Shown one piece after another: positions 52,054 through 60,410 of a DNA stretch of 64,000 nucleotides. The notes beneath the pieces were generated by a model. It was given only the letters and a program-made list of their open reading frames with translations. It was not told the DNA's origin and made no database searches. Positions within the stretch are counted from its first letter, which is position 1, and every line of letters starts with the position of its first letter. This DNA is from Chitinophagaceae bacterium IBVUCB2 (GTDB lineage: Bacteria; Bacteroidota; Bacteroidia; Chitinophagales; Chitinophagaceae): the NCBI GenBank assembly GCA_002127295.1, contig NFUV01000003.1:371577-435576 (forward strand), read 5' to 3'. The translations under genes and the position numbers were made by a program.

Positions 52054-53493
52054 TCAAAAGATTGTTTTCCGGTGTATAAATATACCGTTTTGTCCTAACT
52101 GGTTAAACGTCCATTCGAGTTTGAATGTAACATCATAAAAAGAAAGAATATCAATTCCAAAACCACCTGAGTACAGCATTTTATTTGATAAGTCATTTTC
52201 TCCGGGCTCGGGATTATGAACATAGCCTGCATTACCAAATACCTTTGCAAAAATCCGGAATGGAATCCGTTGTGCCTCTTTGCCCCTTTTTATTGGCGGT
52301 ACCCTGATATTGAAATTGAATAACTCACGGGTAAGAGTGGTTTTTAAATAACCGCCTGCTACTCCATCAATCACATAATACTCATAACCCTGCATAAAAA
52401 CATCTCCGTAACCTAAAAATCGCCGGTTAAAGTAAGGCTGTTTAAAGGGTAGCTTAATTCCTCCGTAAGCATTCAGGTTTAAAAAAGTTTTCTTTACTAA
52501 CGGCCAACTGGCAGATCCTTTTGCTGAAAGTTGCCACAGGTTAATGGTTTTATCAAAGCCACTTTTACCAACAAATATTTGTGCAGCATATCCTTTAGTA
52601 GGATAAGGAATATAATCAAGGTCGTAAAAAGTCATGCTATAATAAATCCAGGGAAACTGAACACTGTTTCTGCCTTCTTTAAAATAAGTAGGATTTAAAG
52701 AGACAATAGTATCATTGATTTTCTCTGCATTATACCCTATACCAAAACTGTGTCTGGTATTAATTGCCTTTCTATAAGTGAGACCGAAACTGGTTGTTAC
52801 AAAACTTCTCAGGTAAACATCGCTATTCTTAATAAAGACTTGCTTGTCTTCAACGGTATTATAATTTATTTCCCTGTTTTTACCGTAAGCAAACACAGCA
52901 TTCAATCCCCACTTCATCTTCTTATCAAAATATAACCTGTCATAACTAAATGAAATTTGTTTGGTGTAACCGGCGCCGAGAGTAAGTCTTAATTTGTCAT
53001 TATTACCAGTAGCATTATTGTATAAAACTTTAACGCCATAGTTTACCCTGCTCAGGCTTGCTTTTTGTTCTACAAGCCATTGGTTAAGATTTCTGTCCAC
53101 TGGTTTTAAATAAGGCAAAGGAAAAATATACCACCGCTCTTTTACTTCTACAAGGATATTTATTCTGTTTCCTTCAAAATTTTTAGCTGCAACAACTACT
53201 GTATGAAAAAGTGCGGTATTCATTAACTGGCGGCGGGCCTCTTCAAATTGCGTTACCAAATCCTGCAAGAGGTATTCATCACCTGTTTTAAATGGAATTT
53301 CCCGGAGAATTATAGCTGGCTTTGTTTTTTTATTGCCTGTAATAATAATATCACCAATACTATATGCCTGGCCTGACGATTTAACCGACGTGTCGGTCAA
53401 TGGTATTGGGGTAACAGGCTCTTGTGCTGTCAACACTGAACAGTTTGCTAATAATAAAAGCAACCAAAGTCGATATTTTTTTCCCCCCGGCAT
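52054..53493 (-). CDS. BamA/TamA-like outer-membrane protein with a single POTRA
   Basis: A 479-residue protein: a signal peptide (ending near VLTAQEP), one POTRA domain (about 40-120; YSIGDIIITGNKKTKPAIIL, LMNTALFHTVVV) and a barrel with RRFLGYGDVFMQGYEYYVIDG and the final strand VTFKLEWTFNQLGQNGIF. It is half the size of BamA. Its job, whether an assembly factor for special substrates, TamA-like, or a two-partner-type exporter, is unknown. The tight 6-bp spacing to nadK suggests cotranscription. Confidence 0.8.
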   Translation of the reverse strand: MPGGKKYRLWLLLLLANCSVLTAQEPVTPIPLTDTSVKSSGQAYSIGDIIITGNKKTKPAIILREIPFKTGDEYLLQDLVTQFEEARRQLMNTALFHTVVVAAKNFEGNRINILVEVKERWYIFPLPYLKPVDRNLNQWLVEQKASLSRVNYGVKVLYNNATGNNDKLRLTLGAGYTKQISFSYDRLYFDKKMKWGLNAVFAYGKNREINYNTVEDKQVFIKNSDVYLRSFVTTSFGLTYRKAINTRHSFGIGYNAEKINDTIVSLNPTYFKEGRNSVQFPWIYYSMTFYDLDYIPYPTKGYAAQIFVGKSGFDKTINLWQLSAKGSASWPLVKKTFLNLNAYGGIKLPFKQPYFNRRFLGYGDVFMQGYEYYVIDGVAGGYLKTTLTRELFNFNIRVPPIKRGKEAQRIPFRIFAKVFGNAGYVHNPEPGENDLSNKMLYSGGFGIDILSFYDVTFKLEWTFNQLGQNGIFIHRKTIF

Positions 53494-53563
53494 TTCTGGC
53501 TATAGCAAGAGTGTCTAAATTAACCTGATTTTTTGATTGCGCCTGTAAAACAAAGCACAGATA

Positions 53564-54226
53564 TCAGATCTTGAGGTAGTTCATCAGGTTATCGTAATTC
53601 GTACGCAGTTCGTTGGTGTATAATTCTTCTCCGAAGAAATATTTTACGTTATACTCATATCGCTGAAAAGTAGCCACTATATCAGACACCTGGGGCTTGT
53701 TGATCCGGATAGTAACCTGCATCATGCCGGTTTCAGCATCATTAGATGTATTTAATTGTGTAATCTGCGCATCATTGGTTTCTACCAGTTTACTTATTTC
53801 ATTAAAAGAGTACTGGTTACTTTCCATTTCTACTACAATAAGACCGCCTGGTTCATTTAAGCTCATAAATTCCGATGCCCTGCGAAGTAAATCGTTGTAT
53901 GCTACTGTTCCGGCTAAATCATTATCCTCTGTAATCACCGGCACTACACTCAATCCATTTTCTGCTGCTACCTGTACCGCAGTTAAAAAATGTGCATCTT
54001 CCTTCACTGCAATGGTAGCGAAGGATTGCTCTAATTTATCTAATGTAAAATGATCGTTATCGGTTTGCAGTAAATCATCCTCGCTAATTAATCCTACATA
54101 TTTATCTCCGTCTACAATTGGTAAATGAGTAACCTGGTTATCATTCATCAGTTGCAAAGCCTGGTACACTTTATCGTGAAAGTGCAGGTATGGTAATGTT
54201 TGAGAAAGTAGTTCCCGGATTAACAT
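53564..54226 (-). CDS. CBS-domain protein
   Basis: A 220-residue protein with two CBS motifs (about 1-60 and 70-130: NQVTHLPIVDGDKYVGLISE and GLSVVPVITEDNDLAGTVAY), followed by an ACT-like C-terminal half (GLIVVEMESNQYSFNEI). CBS pairs usually bind adenine nucleotides and act as sensors; the ligand and partner are unknown. In Bacteroidota this gene is regularly next to nadK, as here. Confidence 0.85.
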   Translation of the reverse strand: MLIRELLSQTLPYLHFHDKVYQALQLMNDNQVTHLPIVDGDKYVGLISEDDLLQTDNDHFTLDKLEQSFATIAVKEDAHFLTAVQVAAENGLSVVPVITEDNDLAGTVAYNDLLRRASEFMSLNEPGGLIVVEMESNQYSFNEISKLVETNDAQITQLNTSNDAETGMMQVTIRINKPQVSDIVATFQRYEYNVKYFFGEELYTNELRTNYDNLMNYLKI

Positions 54227-54260
54227 GGATAGCGGCTTGTTTTCAATGAGACATCAACGA

Positions 54261-55037
54261 CTAGCTAACTGTTGCAGGCTCATTTTGTTTTTTCAAAAAT
54301 TTGTGCAGGATGGCATTGAACTCATCAGGCACTTCCATCATTGGTGCATGGCCACACTTATCTATAAAATGTAATTCACTATTTGGAATCAACTTATTAA
54401 ATTCTGTAGCTACAAATGGCGGTGTAATAGTATCGTTATTGCCCCACACTAATAGTGTGGGCTGCTTAATCTGGGTTAGCTCTTCACCCAAATTGTTACG
54501 GATAGCACTTTTTGCTAATGCAATAATTTTTATAACTTTTAGCCTATTATTAGTAATGCTATACACCTCATCTACCAGTTCTTCGGTAGCCATCGCAGGA
54601 TTATAAAACGTTAGCTCTGTTTTTTTCCTGATATATTCTTTATCTCCTCTTTTAGGATAGCTATCCCCCATTCCATTTTCAAAAAGACCCGAACTACCGG
54701 TAAGAATTATTGATTTTATCCTTTCAGGATGTTTCAGCACATGTACTAAACCTACATGTCCTCCCAAGGAATTGCCCAGCAAATGAACACTTTCAAGATT
54801 TCTTGCTTCTAAAAAGCGATGTACAAATTTGGCTAATCCGCCCACAGATGTGTGCAGGAGATCCATTTCAAGCAATGGCAACATGGGCACAACTACTTTA
54901 TAATGATGCCTGAAATATTCGATTAGTGGTGCAAAATTGCTCAATGCTCCAAACAGGCCATGCAGCAGCACCAACGGTTCGCCGTTGCCTTCTTCTATAA
55001 ATTTAAACTTATCCTGTTGTTTGATTTCGTATGCCAT
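54261..55037 (-). CDS. Alpha/beta hydrolase
   Basis: A 258-residue hydrolase with the oxyanion region LLHGLFGAL, nucleophile Ser in GNSLGGH, acid Asp in VWGNNDTITPP, and His in DKCGHAPMMEVPDEF. The substrate cannot be predicted. The ATG at 55037 was used; a TTG three codons earlier is in frame. It lies 34 bp upstream of the CBS gene on the same strand. Confidence 0.88.
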   Translation of the reverse strand: MAYEIKQQDKFKFIEEGNGEPLVLLHGLFGALSNFAPLIEYFRHHYKVVVPMLPLLEMDLLHTSVGGLAKFVHRFLEARNLESVHLLGNSLGGHVGLVHVLKHPERIKSIILTGSSGLFENGMGDSYPKRGDKEYIRKKTELTFYNPAMATEELVDEVYSITNNRLKVIKIIALAKSAIRNNLGEELTQIKQPTLLVWGNNDTITPPFVATEFNKLIPNSELHFIDKCGHAPMMEVPDEFNAILHKFLKKQNEPATVS

Positions 55038-55255
55038 GGCAGTCAATTCTGAATCATCCCGTCAATGACGGCTTTCTACGTTGCTAAAGTAGTCGTTTTG
55101 CCGCAAAAAATGGCCGCTTTACTGTATAAAAGATGGCCAATCAGCCAAATAGAGGTATAAATGACTGATTTAAAAAATTGTTGTACTGCCGCTGCAGGTT
55201 TCTGTAATGATCTATTAGACAAAAAGCCAATATAATAAAACAGGAAGGATAGTAA

Positions 55256-55798
55256 CTAGCGATGTGATATTTGTTTTGCCACACCATCAAAAAAATGTTC
55301 CAGTTCACCAAACATATCCTTGAAGAGAGGAATAATAGTACCAAATCCGTTGATAGCTTTCGGCCCCCAGGGCTGAACAAATGAATAAGTAACTGATTTT
55401 TCAATTGTTTCTGGCTCTATTAAATTTATTTGCTCTGCATAAAACAGGAGCACACTAAATACAATGGTATAAATAACGACGTATAAAATAATGCCGCCTA
55501 ACCTGTTCAACCAACCTAGCATTACCACTTCAATGGTCCTTTCAATAGCATTTGCTCCAAGACGAATCAATAAAACGACTATTATAAAAACTACTGCAAA
55601 AGAAATTACAGGTAACCATTCGTCGGATACTTTTACAGCGTTGCCGATATACTGTGCAACCACTGCGGAAAGTTTCATCGCTGCTGCCAGACCGATGATA
55701 ACTGCCACGAGGGAAAACAGTCCTACGATCAGACCTCGCTGATACCCTTTCAATATCGCTAATACAATTACAACAGCAAAAATCAGATCAAGAATCAT
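55256..55798 (-). CDS. cvpA: CvpA-family membrane protein
   Basis: A 180-residue protein with four hydrophobic helices and the CvpA opening LDLIFAVVIVLAILKGYQRG, then LFSLVAVIIGLAAAMKLS. CvpA is needed for colicin V production and for bile or envelope-stress tolerance in enterics; its molecular role is not defined. The GatB/YqeY gene ends 19 bp upstream. A gap of about 220 bp downstream, before the hydrolase, holds nothing recognisable. Confidence 0.85.
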   Translation of the reverse strand: MILDLIFAVVIVLAILKGYQRGLIVGLFSLVAVIIGLAAAMKLSAVVAQYIGNAVKVSDEWLPVISFAVVFIIVVLLIRLGANAIERTIEVVMLGWLNRLGGIILYVVIYTIVFSVLLFYAEQINLIEPETIEKSVTYSFVQPWGPKAINGFGTIIPLFKDMFGELEHFFDGVAKQISHR

Positions 55799-55817
55799 TG
55801 ATTTTTTTAAATGGTTA

Positions 55818-56270
55818 TTATTTTGCCAGCAATTCTTTTACCAAACCTGAAATAGTTTTTCCATCCGCCTTTCCCGCAAGTTGTTTAGTAGCGGCACCCA
55901 TCACTTTACCCATATCAGCAGGAGAAGAAGCACCTGTTTCTTCAATGATTTTAGTAAGTGCTGCTCTTACTTCGTCCGCAGACATTTGCTTGGGTAAAAA
56001 CTTTTCAATTATTGCAATTTCTTCTTCTTCTTTTTTAGCCAGCTCTGGCCTGTTTTGTTGCTGAAATATTTCTAATGAATCTTTTCTGCTCTTCACTAAT
56101 TTTTGCAACAACTTTACTTCATCATCTTCAGATATTTCGCCCTTGGCTCCTTCTGAAGTTTTTGCAATAATGATGGCTGCCTTAATAGCACGCAGACTTC
56201 TAAGACCGGCTTCATCTTTTGCCAGCATGGCTGTTTTTAATTCAGCCATTATTTTTTGTTCCAGTGACAT
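55818..56270 (-). CDS. yqeY: GatB/YqeY domain-containing protein
   Basis: A 150-residue helical protein resembling the tail domain of GatB: MSLEQKIMAELKTAMLAKDE, LRAIKAAI, then FLPKQMSADEVRAALTKI and SPADMGKVMGA. Stand-alone YqeY is thought to act on tRNA or aminoacylation but is not characterised well. Confidence 0.9.
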   Translation of the reverse strand: MSLEQKIMAELKTAMLAKDEAGLRSLRAIKAAIIIAKTSEGAKGEISEDDEVKLLQKLVKSRKDSLEIFQQQNRPELAKKEEEEIAIIEKFLPKQMSADEVRAALTKIIEETGASSPADMGKVMGAATKQLAGKADGKTISGLVKELLAK

Positions 56271-56339
56271 ATAAAAAATTTATAGTTAGTTGTTTATTAT
56301 CATAGTTATTCGGGGAAAAAAAATTGAACTTGCCCGCTT

Positions 56340-56360
56340 ACTACTAACGACTCCGAACTA
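56340..56360 (-). repeat. Heptamer-phased repeat at the end of gldC
   Basis: Minus-strand units TAGTTCG, GAGTCGT, TAGTAGT in 7-nt phase with conserved AGT; the first unit contains the gldC stop codon TAG. Confidence 0.45.
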
Positions 56361-56708
56361 ATCTGCTTTATTCTCTTTCAAATTCTTTGCTTTAAACTTT
56401 TCATAGAAGTCATGCGCAAATTTTTTCATTTCTTCTACCTGTTCGGTGTATTTAGTGGCCCGGCCATAAGTATCGGCCATGGTCATCATAGTTTGAAAAA
56501 AGAAATCGGCCATTTCATCAACCATCATATCTTTTGTCCACAGGTCAATGCGTAAAGCAGCTTTGTCAGCACTATCCCAAAATGAGATCATCATCGCTTT
56601 AGCTTTTTGTACATTTTCAACGGTAGTGTCCGAAGCACTCCAGGAAATAGAATCTGGTACCCGGTTCTCATCTGTTACTACATCTATTGTAATTGTTGAC
56701 TTATTCAT
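56358..56708 (-). CDS. gldC: Gliding motility protein GldC
   Basis: A 116-residue soluble protein. STITIDVVTDENRVPDSISW, then ENVQKAKAMMISFWDSADKAALRIDLWTKDM and DEMADFFFQTMMTMADTY, are the GldC pattern. GldC supports gliding in Flavobacterium johnsoniae but is not essential there, and it is found beside gldB in that genus. Here it stands between yqeY and a glycosyltransferase, away from other gld genes. Confidence 0.88.
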   Translation of the reverse strand: MNKSTITIDVVTDENRVPDSISWSASDTTVENVQKAKAMMISFWDSADKAALRIDLWTKDMMVDEMADFFFQTMMTMADTYGRATKYTEQVEEMKKFAHDFYEKFKAKNLKENKAD

Positions 56709-56801
56709 ATTCTCTTCAGTCTTCCCTCGGGAAGTGTTTTTAATTTAAAGGATGCAAAGATAGGAACACGGATGACACTGATAAGAACGGATTATTACCA
56801 C

Positions 56802-57929
56802 CTATTTATTTACAGCTTTTAAGATTGATTGCCAGAGTAATGTTGCGGTTCTATCCCAACTATACTCTTGAGCTATTCTATTTCCTTTTTCTATTAATTC
56901 TTGCCGCAGATTTTCATCTTTATACAACAACATCATTTTATCGGCAATATCTATGTGGCTTTCTGGTTTACTATATAGTGCGGCATCTTTTGCTATTTCC
57001 TGCATAGCAGAGTTGGCAGAAGTAATAACAGGAACATTACAGTTCATAGCTTCAATAACCGGAACACCGAATCCCTCCAACAACGAAGGGTAAACGAGGG
57101 CATACGCAGCTCCGGTAATTTTTACCAGTTCAGCCTCTTCTATATAGCCCGTCATTACCACATCATTTCTATATTTATATGATTTCAAATCTTCAGTAAA
57201 TGATTCATATTTCCAGGCAAGGCGACCTGCTAATAGCAGCTTCATATTCGTCTTTTGCCTTTTTTTAAATACAGAAAATGCTTTTAGCAAATTCATTAAA
57301 TTTTTACGGGGGTGAACAGCACCCGTATAAACAAAATATTCCTTGCCTTCGGTATATTTATTCTTTATTGACAACTTAGCTTCATCGCTAATCGGTTTAA
57401 AAATTTTTTTTGCGGCACTATAAACCACCTCAATTTTTTCATCCAATATTTTGTAGCTATCAATAATATCCTTTTTTGAAAACGCAGACACCGTAGCTAT
57501 CGAAGCAGCTTTTTCTAAAAACTTAGGCGTATATTTTTTGTAAAAAAGCAAATGTGATTTTTTATTGAAGGATGGATAATGGAGAAAGGCAAGGTCATGT
57601 ATTACCAGGCATTGTGGCACTTTTGTTCTCAATGAGCAAAATCCATCGCAGGATACAAATACATCTGCCTTATATTTTCGCAAAACGGGAGGAACTTTTA
57701 TATCATACCAGTATTTCCATAATAAAGGATGCCGTGCTGCGGGACCGATTACTACAGGTGTTACATTTTTTTCAAAAACAAAACGTTCATCATACGGCCT
57801 GTCAAAAATGAAAACAAATAAATGTTCGGGGTGATTTCGCACAATTCTGCTGAAAGTTTCATGCAGAAAGTACCCATATCCTTCCAGGTAATCTTTCAGT
57901 AAAAATCTGGTGTTAACGGCAATTGTCAT
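56802..57929 (-). CDS. Glycosyltransferase family 4 (GT-B fold)
   Basis: A 375-residue transferase. TAVHPRKN-type loop VYTGAVHPRKNLMNLLKAF marks the start of the C-terminal domain, and the nucleotide-sugar motif is PSLLEGFGVPVIEAMNCNVPV with the E-x7-E pair. It probably adds a hexose to a surface glycan; donor and acceptor are unknown. The ATG at 57929 was chosen; a TTG four codons upstream is in frame, but it overlaps the -7 box TACCTTTG at 57939-57946. Confidence 0.87.
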   Translation of the reverse strand: MTIAVNTRFLLKDYLEGYGYFLHETFSRIVRNHPEHLFVFIFDRPYDERFVFEKNVTPVVIGPAARHPLLWKYWYDIKVPPVLRKYKADVFVSCDGFCSLRTKVPQCLVIHDLAFLHYPSFNKKSHLLFYKKYTPKFLEKAASIATVSAFSKKDIIDSYKILDEKIEVVYSAAKKIFKPISDEAKLSIKNKYTEGKEYFVYTGAVHPRKNLMNLLKAFSVFKKRQKTNMKLLLAGRLAWKYESFTEDLKSYKYRNDVVMTGYIEEAELVKITGAAYALVYPSLLEGFGVPVIEAMNCNVPVITSANSAMQEIAKDAALYSKPESHIDIADKMMLLYKDENLRQELIEKGNRIAQEYSWDRTATLLWQSILKAVNK

Positions 57930-57938
57930 CAGTATTTG

Positions 57939-57946
57939 CAAAGGTA
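57939..57946 (-). promoter_or_regulatory. -7 box for the glycosyltransferase operon
   Basis: TACCTTTG on the minus strand, 9 nt before the ATG at 57929. The rest of the 274-bp divergent gap (57930-58203) shows no gene. Confidence 0.5.
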
Positions 57947-58203
57947 TTGGTTGCCTTCGTTATTTACTTAGTAATCCCACACAAAAGCAGATCTACAAAA
58001 AAAATATCATATTGATATTTACCTTCTTGTTTTACTAATTAACAACAACTTGTTTCGCATACAGCTGCTGCAACTAATACAAGAAGATTTTCTGTGGATA
58101 TTCGTTTAATACGGGTTTTTAAAAAGGGCACTTGTACAATTGATTCCAACTACTCATTCACTTAGCTTTATGATACCAATAAGTGAAAACCAAAACACTC
58201 CCT

Positions 58204-59409
58204 ATGAAATACAATTATACCAGGCTTTTCTATTCACTTAGTTTTTTCTTTATCATCCTCTTTATTAATAATACAAGAGCAACTGCGCAATGCCCTGTTG
58301 GTTATCCACCAGGTTCAACAGCGTTTGATACTACGATTGCTTTTCCAACAGGTACAACCTCCATCCCTGTTAAGTTCCCACAGTTTAACCCGCAGGACGG
58401 AATGGTGACCTGTGTTCGGTTATGTGTTACAATTACCGGTATTATTGATACACTGGCAATGCAGAACTATGCAGCTTCTTCTCAAACCGCCACTTTTGTT
58501 TATACAAGGAATGATCAAATTACCGGCCCTGGAATCAGTACACCATTATCAAATAGTGCCAATCTTACCTATGGCCCTCCAGGTAATATTTTAACTGCCT
58601 ATGATGGTATACCTGGTGCCGGATCAGATTTTTATTCGCTGGCACACGACACTATTTTAAATGAAGTGCTTTGCCGCACCATCAGTGATTCTACAACCAT
58701 TGTTCAGTTTTACGGGCTTGATAGTGTTACCTATAATTATGATATTAATGTAACAACGAATGCATCTATATCAGGGGGAAGCAGCAGTACATTAGTATTA
58801 ACTTCTGCGTTAGTGAACTTTCATTTTGAATACTGTACCTGCCCTGGCGTTACACTACCAATTAATATCCGCAATTTTTCTGTAAACAAAATAAGCGATA
58901 ATACCGCCGAGTTAAAATGGGATTCATTCGATGACCCCGAAACGGGTTACCGGTATGAAGTCGAGTTAAGCAATGATGGACGTATTTTCTCTTCTATAGG
59001 ACAAGTGGCTAAAAACGTAGCAGGAGGTTCGAATGTTTATAAGTTTCTATATACAGCATCCATAAATGCGGGTATTTACTTTTTTAGAATAAAACAAGTT
59101 TATACAAACGATTATTCCCGTTTAAGCGACATAAGAACTGTTGATTTAAAAAAATCAGGTTCTAATGGTTTCCACATATATCCTCACCCATCAAATGGCA
59201 TTATTGGTATCAAATTTGATGATAATGAGAACGGAAAAAAAATAGTAGAAGTTTATAATACACAAGGACAAAAATTGATGCAGAAAGAACTAGTGGTTAC
59301 GGGCTTATCCTATCATCAAATTGGTACGTTAAAGCAAGGAACTTACTGGTTAAGGCTTACAGACATAAAAAGCCGGCAGTCCCGTATTAATCAACTTTTC
59401 GTAAAATGA
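58204..59409 (+). CDS. T9SS-secreted protein with choice-of-anchor E domain and type A sorting domain
   Basis: A 401-residue exported protein: a signal peptide (ending near RATAQC), then a beta-rich N-terminal region (about 45-210; VKFPQFNPQDGMVTCVRLCV) like choice-of-anchor E domains. A fibronectin-like segment follows (about 220-310; LPINIRNFSVNKISDNTAELKW). The C-terminal type A sorting domain (about 325-401) reads FHIYPHPSNGIIGIKF, VEVYNTQGQKLM, LKQGTYWLRL. The CTD directs export and surface attachment through the type IX system whose parts (GldH, PorG-like) are in this window. No enzyme motif is seen; it may be an adhesin. Confidence 0.85.
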   Translation: MKYNYTRLFYSLSFFFIILFINNTRATAQCPVGYPPGSTAFDTTIAFPTGTTSIPVKFPQFNPQDGMVTCVRLCVTITGIIDTLAMQNYAASSQTATFVYTRNDQITGPGISTPLSNSANLTYGPPGNILTAYDGIPGAGSDFYSLAHDTILNEVLCRTISDSTTIVQFYGLDSVTYNYDINVTTNASISGGSSSTLVLTSALVNFHFEYCTCPGVTLPINIRNFSVNKISDNTAELKWDSFDDPETGYRYEVELSNDGRIFSSIGQVAKNVAGGSNVYKFLYTASINAGIYFFRIKQVYTNDYSRLSDIRTVDLKKSGSNGFHIYPHPSNGIIGIKFDDNENGKKIVEVYNTQGQKLMQKELVVTGLSYHQIGTLKQGTYWLRLTDIKSRQSRINQLFVK

Positions 59410-59440
59410 CCTCTTAGGTGGAAGAGGATGGTGGCTTGTA

Positions 59441-59470
59441 AAAGGGGCCTTGGTTCGGGGCCCCTTTCTT
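59441..59470 (+). terminator. Terminator 1 after the T9SS cargo gene
   Basis: AAAGGGGCC / GGCCCCTTT (9 bp) around TTGGTTCGG, followed by CTTT. Confidence 0.75.
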
Positions 59471-59500
59471 TAACCTTCCAAACACCTTTAAAATAACACA

Positions 59501-59530
59501 AAACGCAGCCTGAAATAGGCTGCGTTTTTC
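59501..59530 (+). terminator. Terminator 2 in tandem
   Basis: AAACGCAGCCT / AGGCTGCGTTT (11 bp, perfect) around GAAAT, followed by TTCTCTTT. The tandem arrangement fully insulates the DUF4290 gene. Confidence 0.75.
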
Positions 59531-59570
59531 TCTTTAACCCGACGGAGTTGTTAACTCCCCAACTCTTCCC

Positions 59571-59578
59571 TACATTTG
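59571..59578 (+). promoter_or_regulatory. Promoter of the DUF4290 gene, 5 nt from its ATG
   Basis: TACATTTG (exact TAnnTTTG) with TTG at 59548-59550, a 20-nt spacer, so both promoter elements fit. TTACA separates it from the ATG at 59584: the best-supported leaderless promoter in the window. Confidence 0.65.
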
Positions 59579-59583
59579 TTACA

Positions 59584-60297
59584 ATGGATTTAGAAAACAT
59601 GGAGTATAATACGACAAGAAACCATCTGACGATGCGGGAATACGGCCGTCATGTGCAGAAGATGGTTGAGCATATTATGACTATAGAAGACCCGGAACGC
59701 CGGCAGCGAAATGCCCAGGCTGTAATTGAATTAATGGGGTTTTTAAACCCTCATTTAAAAAATGTGGAAGATTTTCGTCATAAACTTTGGGATCATCTTT
59801 TTTTGATTTCGGATTTTACCTTGGATGTAAAATCACCTTATCCCATTCCAACAAGAGAATCTTTAAAAGCAAGACCCGACCCACTTCCTTATCCAAAAAG
59901 ACATCCGAGATTTTCTCATCTTGGTAAAAACTTAGAAGTAATTATAGATAAAGCGCTGAAAGAAGAAAATCCGGAAAAGAAACTGGGTTTTGCAAATGCA
60001 GTGGCGTATTATATGAAGTTGGCGTATAACAACTGGCATAAAGAAATTGTGCATGACGATGCCATTCAAAGCGAACTATCAGTTATTACCAATGGCCAAT
60101 TAACTTTTACCAACACACCTTATGTAAAAGCTTTCCGTCCCCAACAAGAAGGAAGAGATAACCGGGGCGGCGGACGCCGGGATAACAGAGGTGGTGGTGG
60201 CGGACGCAGAGATAACAGAAGTGGTGGCGGCGGTGGCGGACACCGTGACAACAGAGGTAGTGGCGGTGGTGGCAACTTCAAGAAGAAAAGATATTAA
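59584..60297 (+). CDS. DUF4290 protein with RGG-rich tail
   Basis: A 237-residue protein. Residues 1-180 match DUF4290 (MEYNTTRNHLTMREYGRHVQ, VELMGFLNPHLKNVEDFRHK-like helices, KKLGFANAVAYYMKLAYNNW). The last 45 residues are a disordered Arg/Gly/Asn tail with repeated RRDNRGGG units, like the RGG boxes of RNA-binding proteins. Function is unknown; the tail suggests RNA contact (inference). It stands directly before murA, as in other Bacteroidota. The ATG at 59584 was chosen because the promoter lies immediately before it. Confidence 0.8.
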   Translation: MDLENMEYNTTRNHLTMREYGRHVQKMVEHIMTIEDPERRQRNAQAVIELMGFLNPHLKNVEDFRHKLWDHLFLISDFTLDVKSPYPIPTRESLKARPDPLPYPKRHPRFSHLGKNLEVIIDKALKEENPEKKLGFANAVAYYMKLAYNNWHKEIVHDDAIQSELSVITNGQLTFTNTPYVKAFRPQQEGRDNRGGGRRDNRGGGGGRRDNRSGGGGGGHRDNRGSGGGGNFKKKRY

Positions 60298-60410
60298 GTC
60301 CAGTTGATTTTTAAATAGCTGAATGGTTGATTAGGTTTTCTAGTCAACCATTTTTTATTGCTACATGCATTTGCTTTTACTTTGTAAAAAGTTAACCAAT
60401 AACCTATCAC

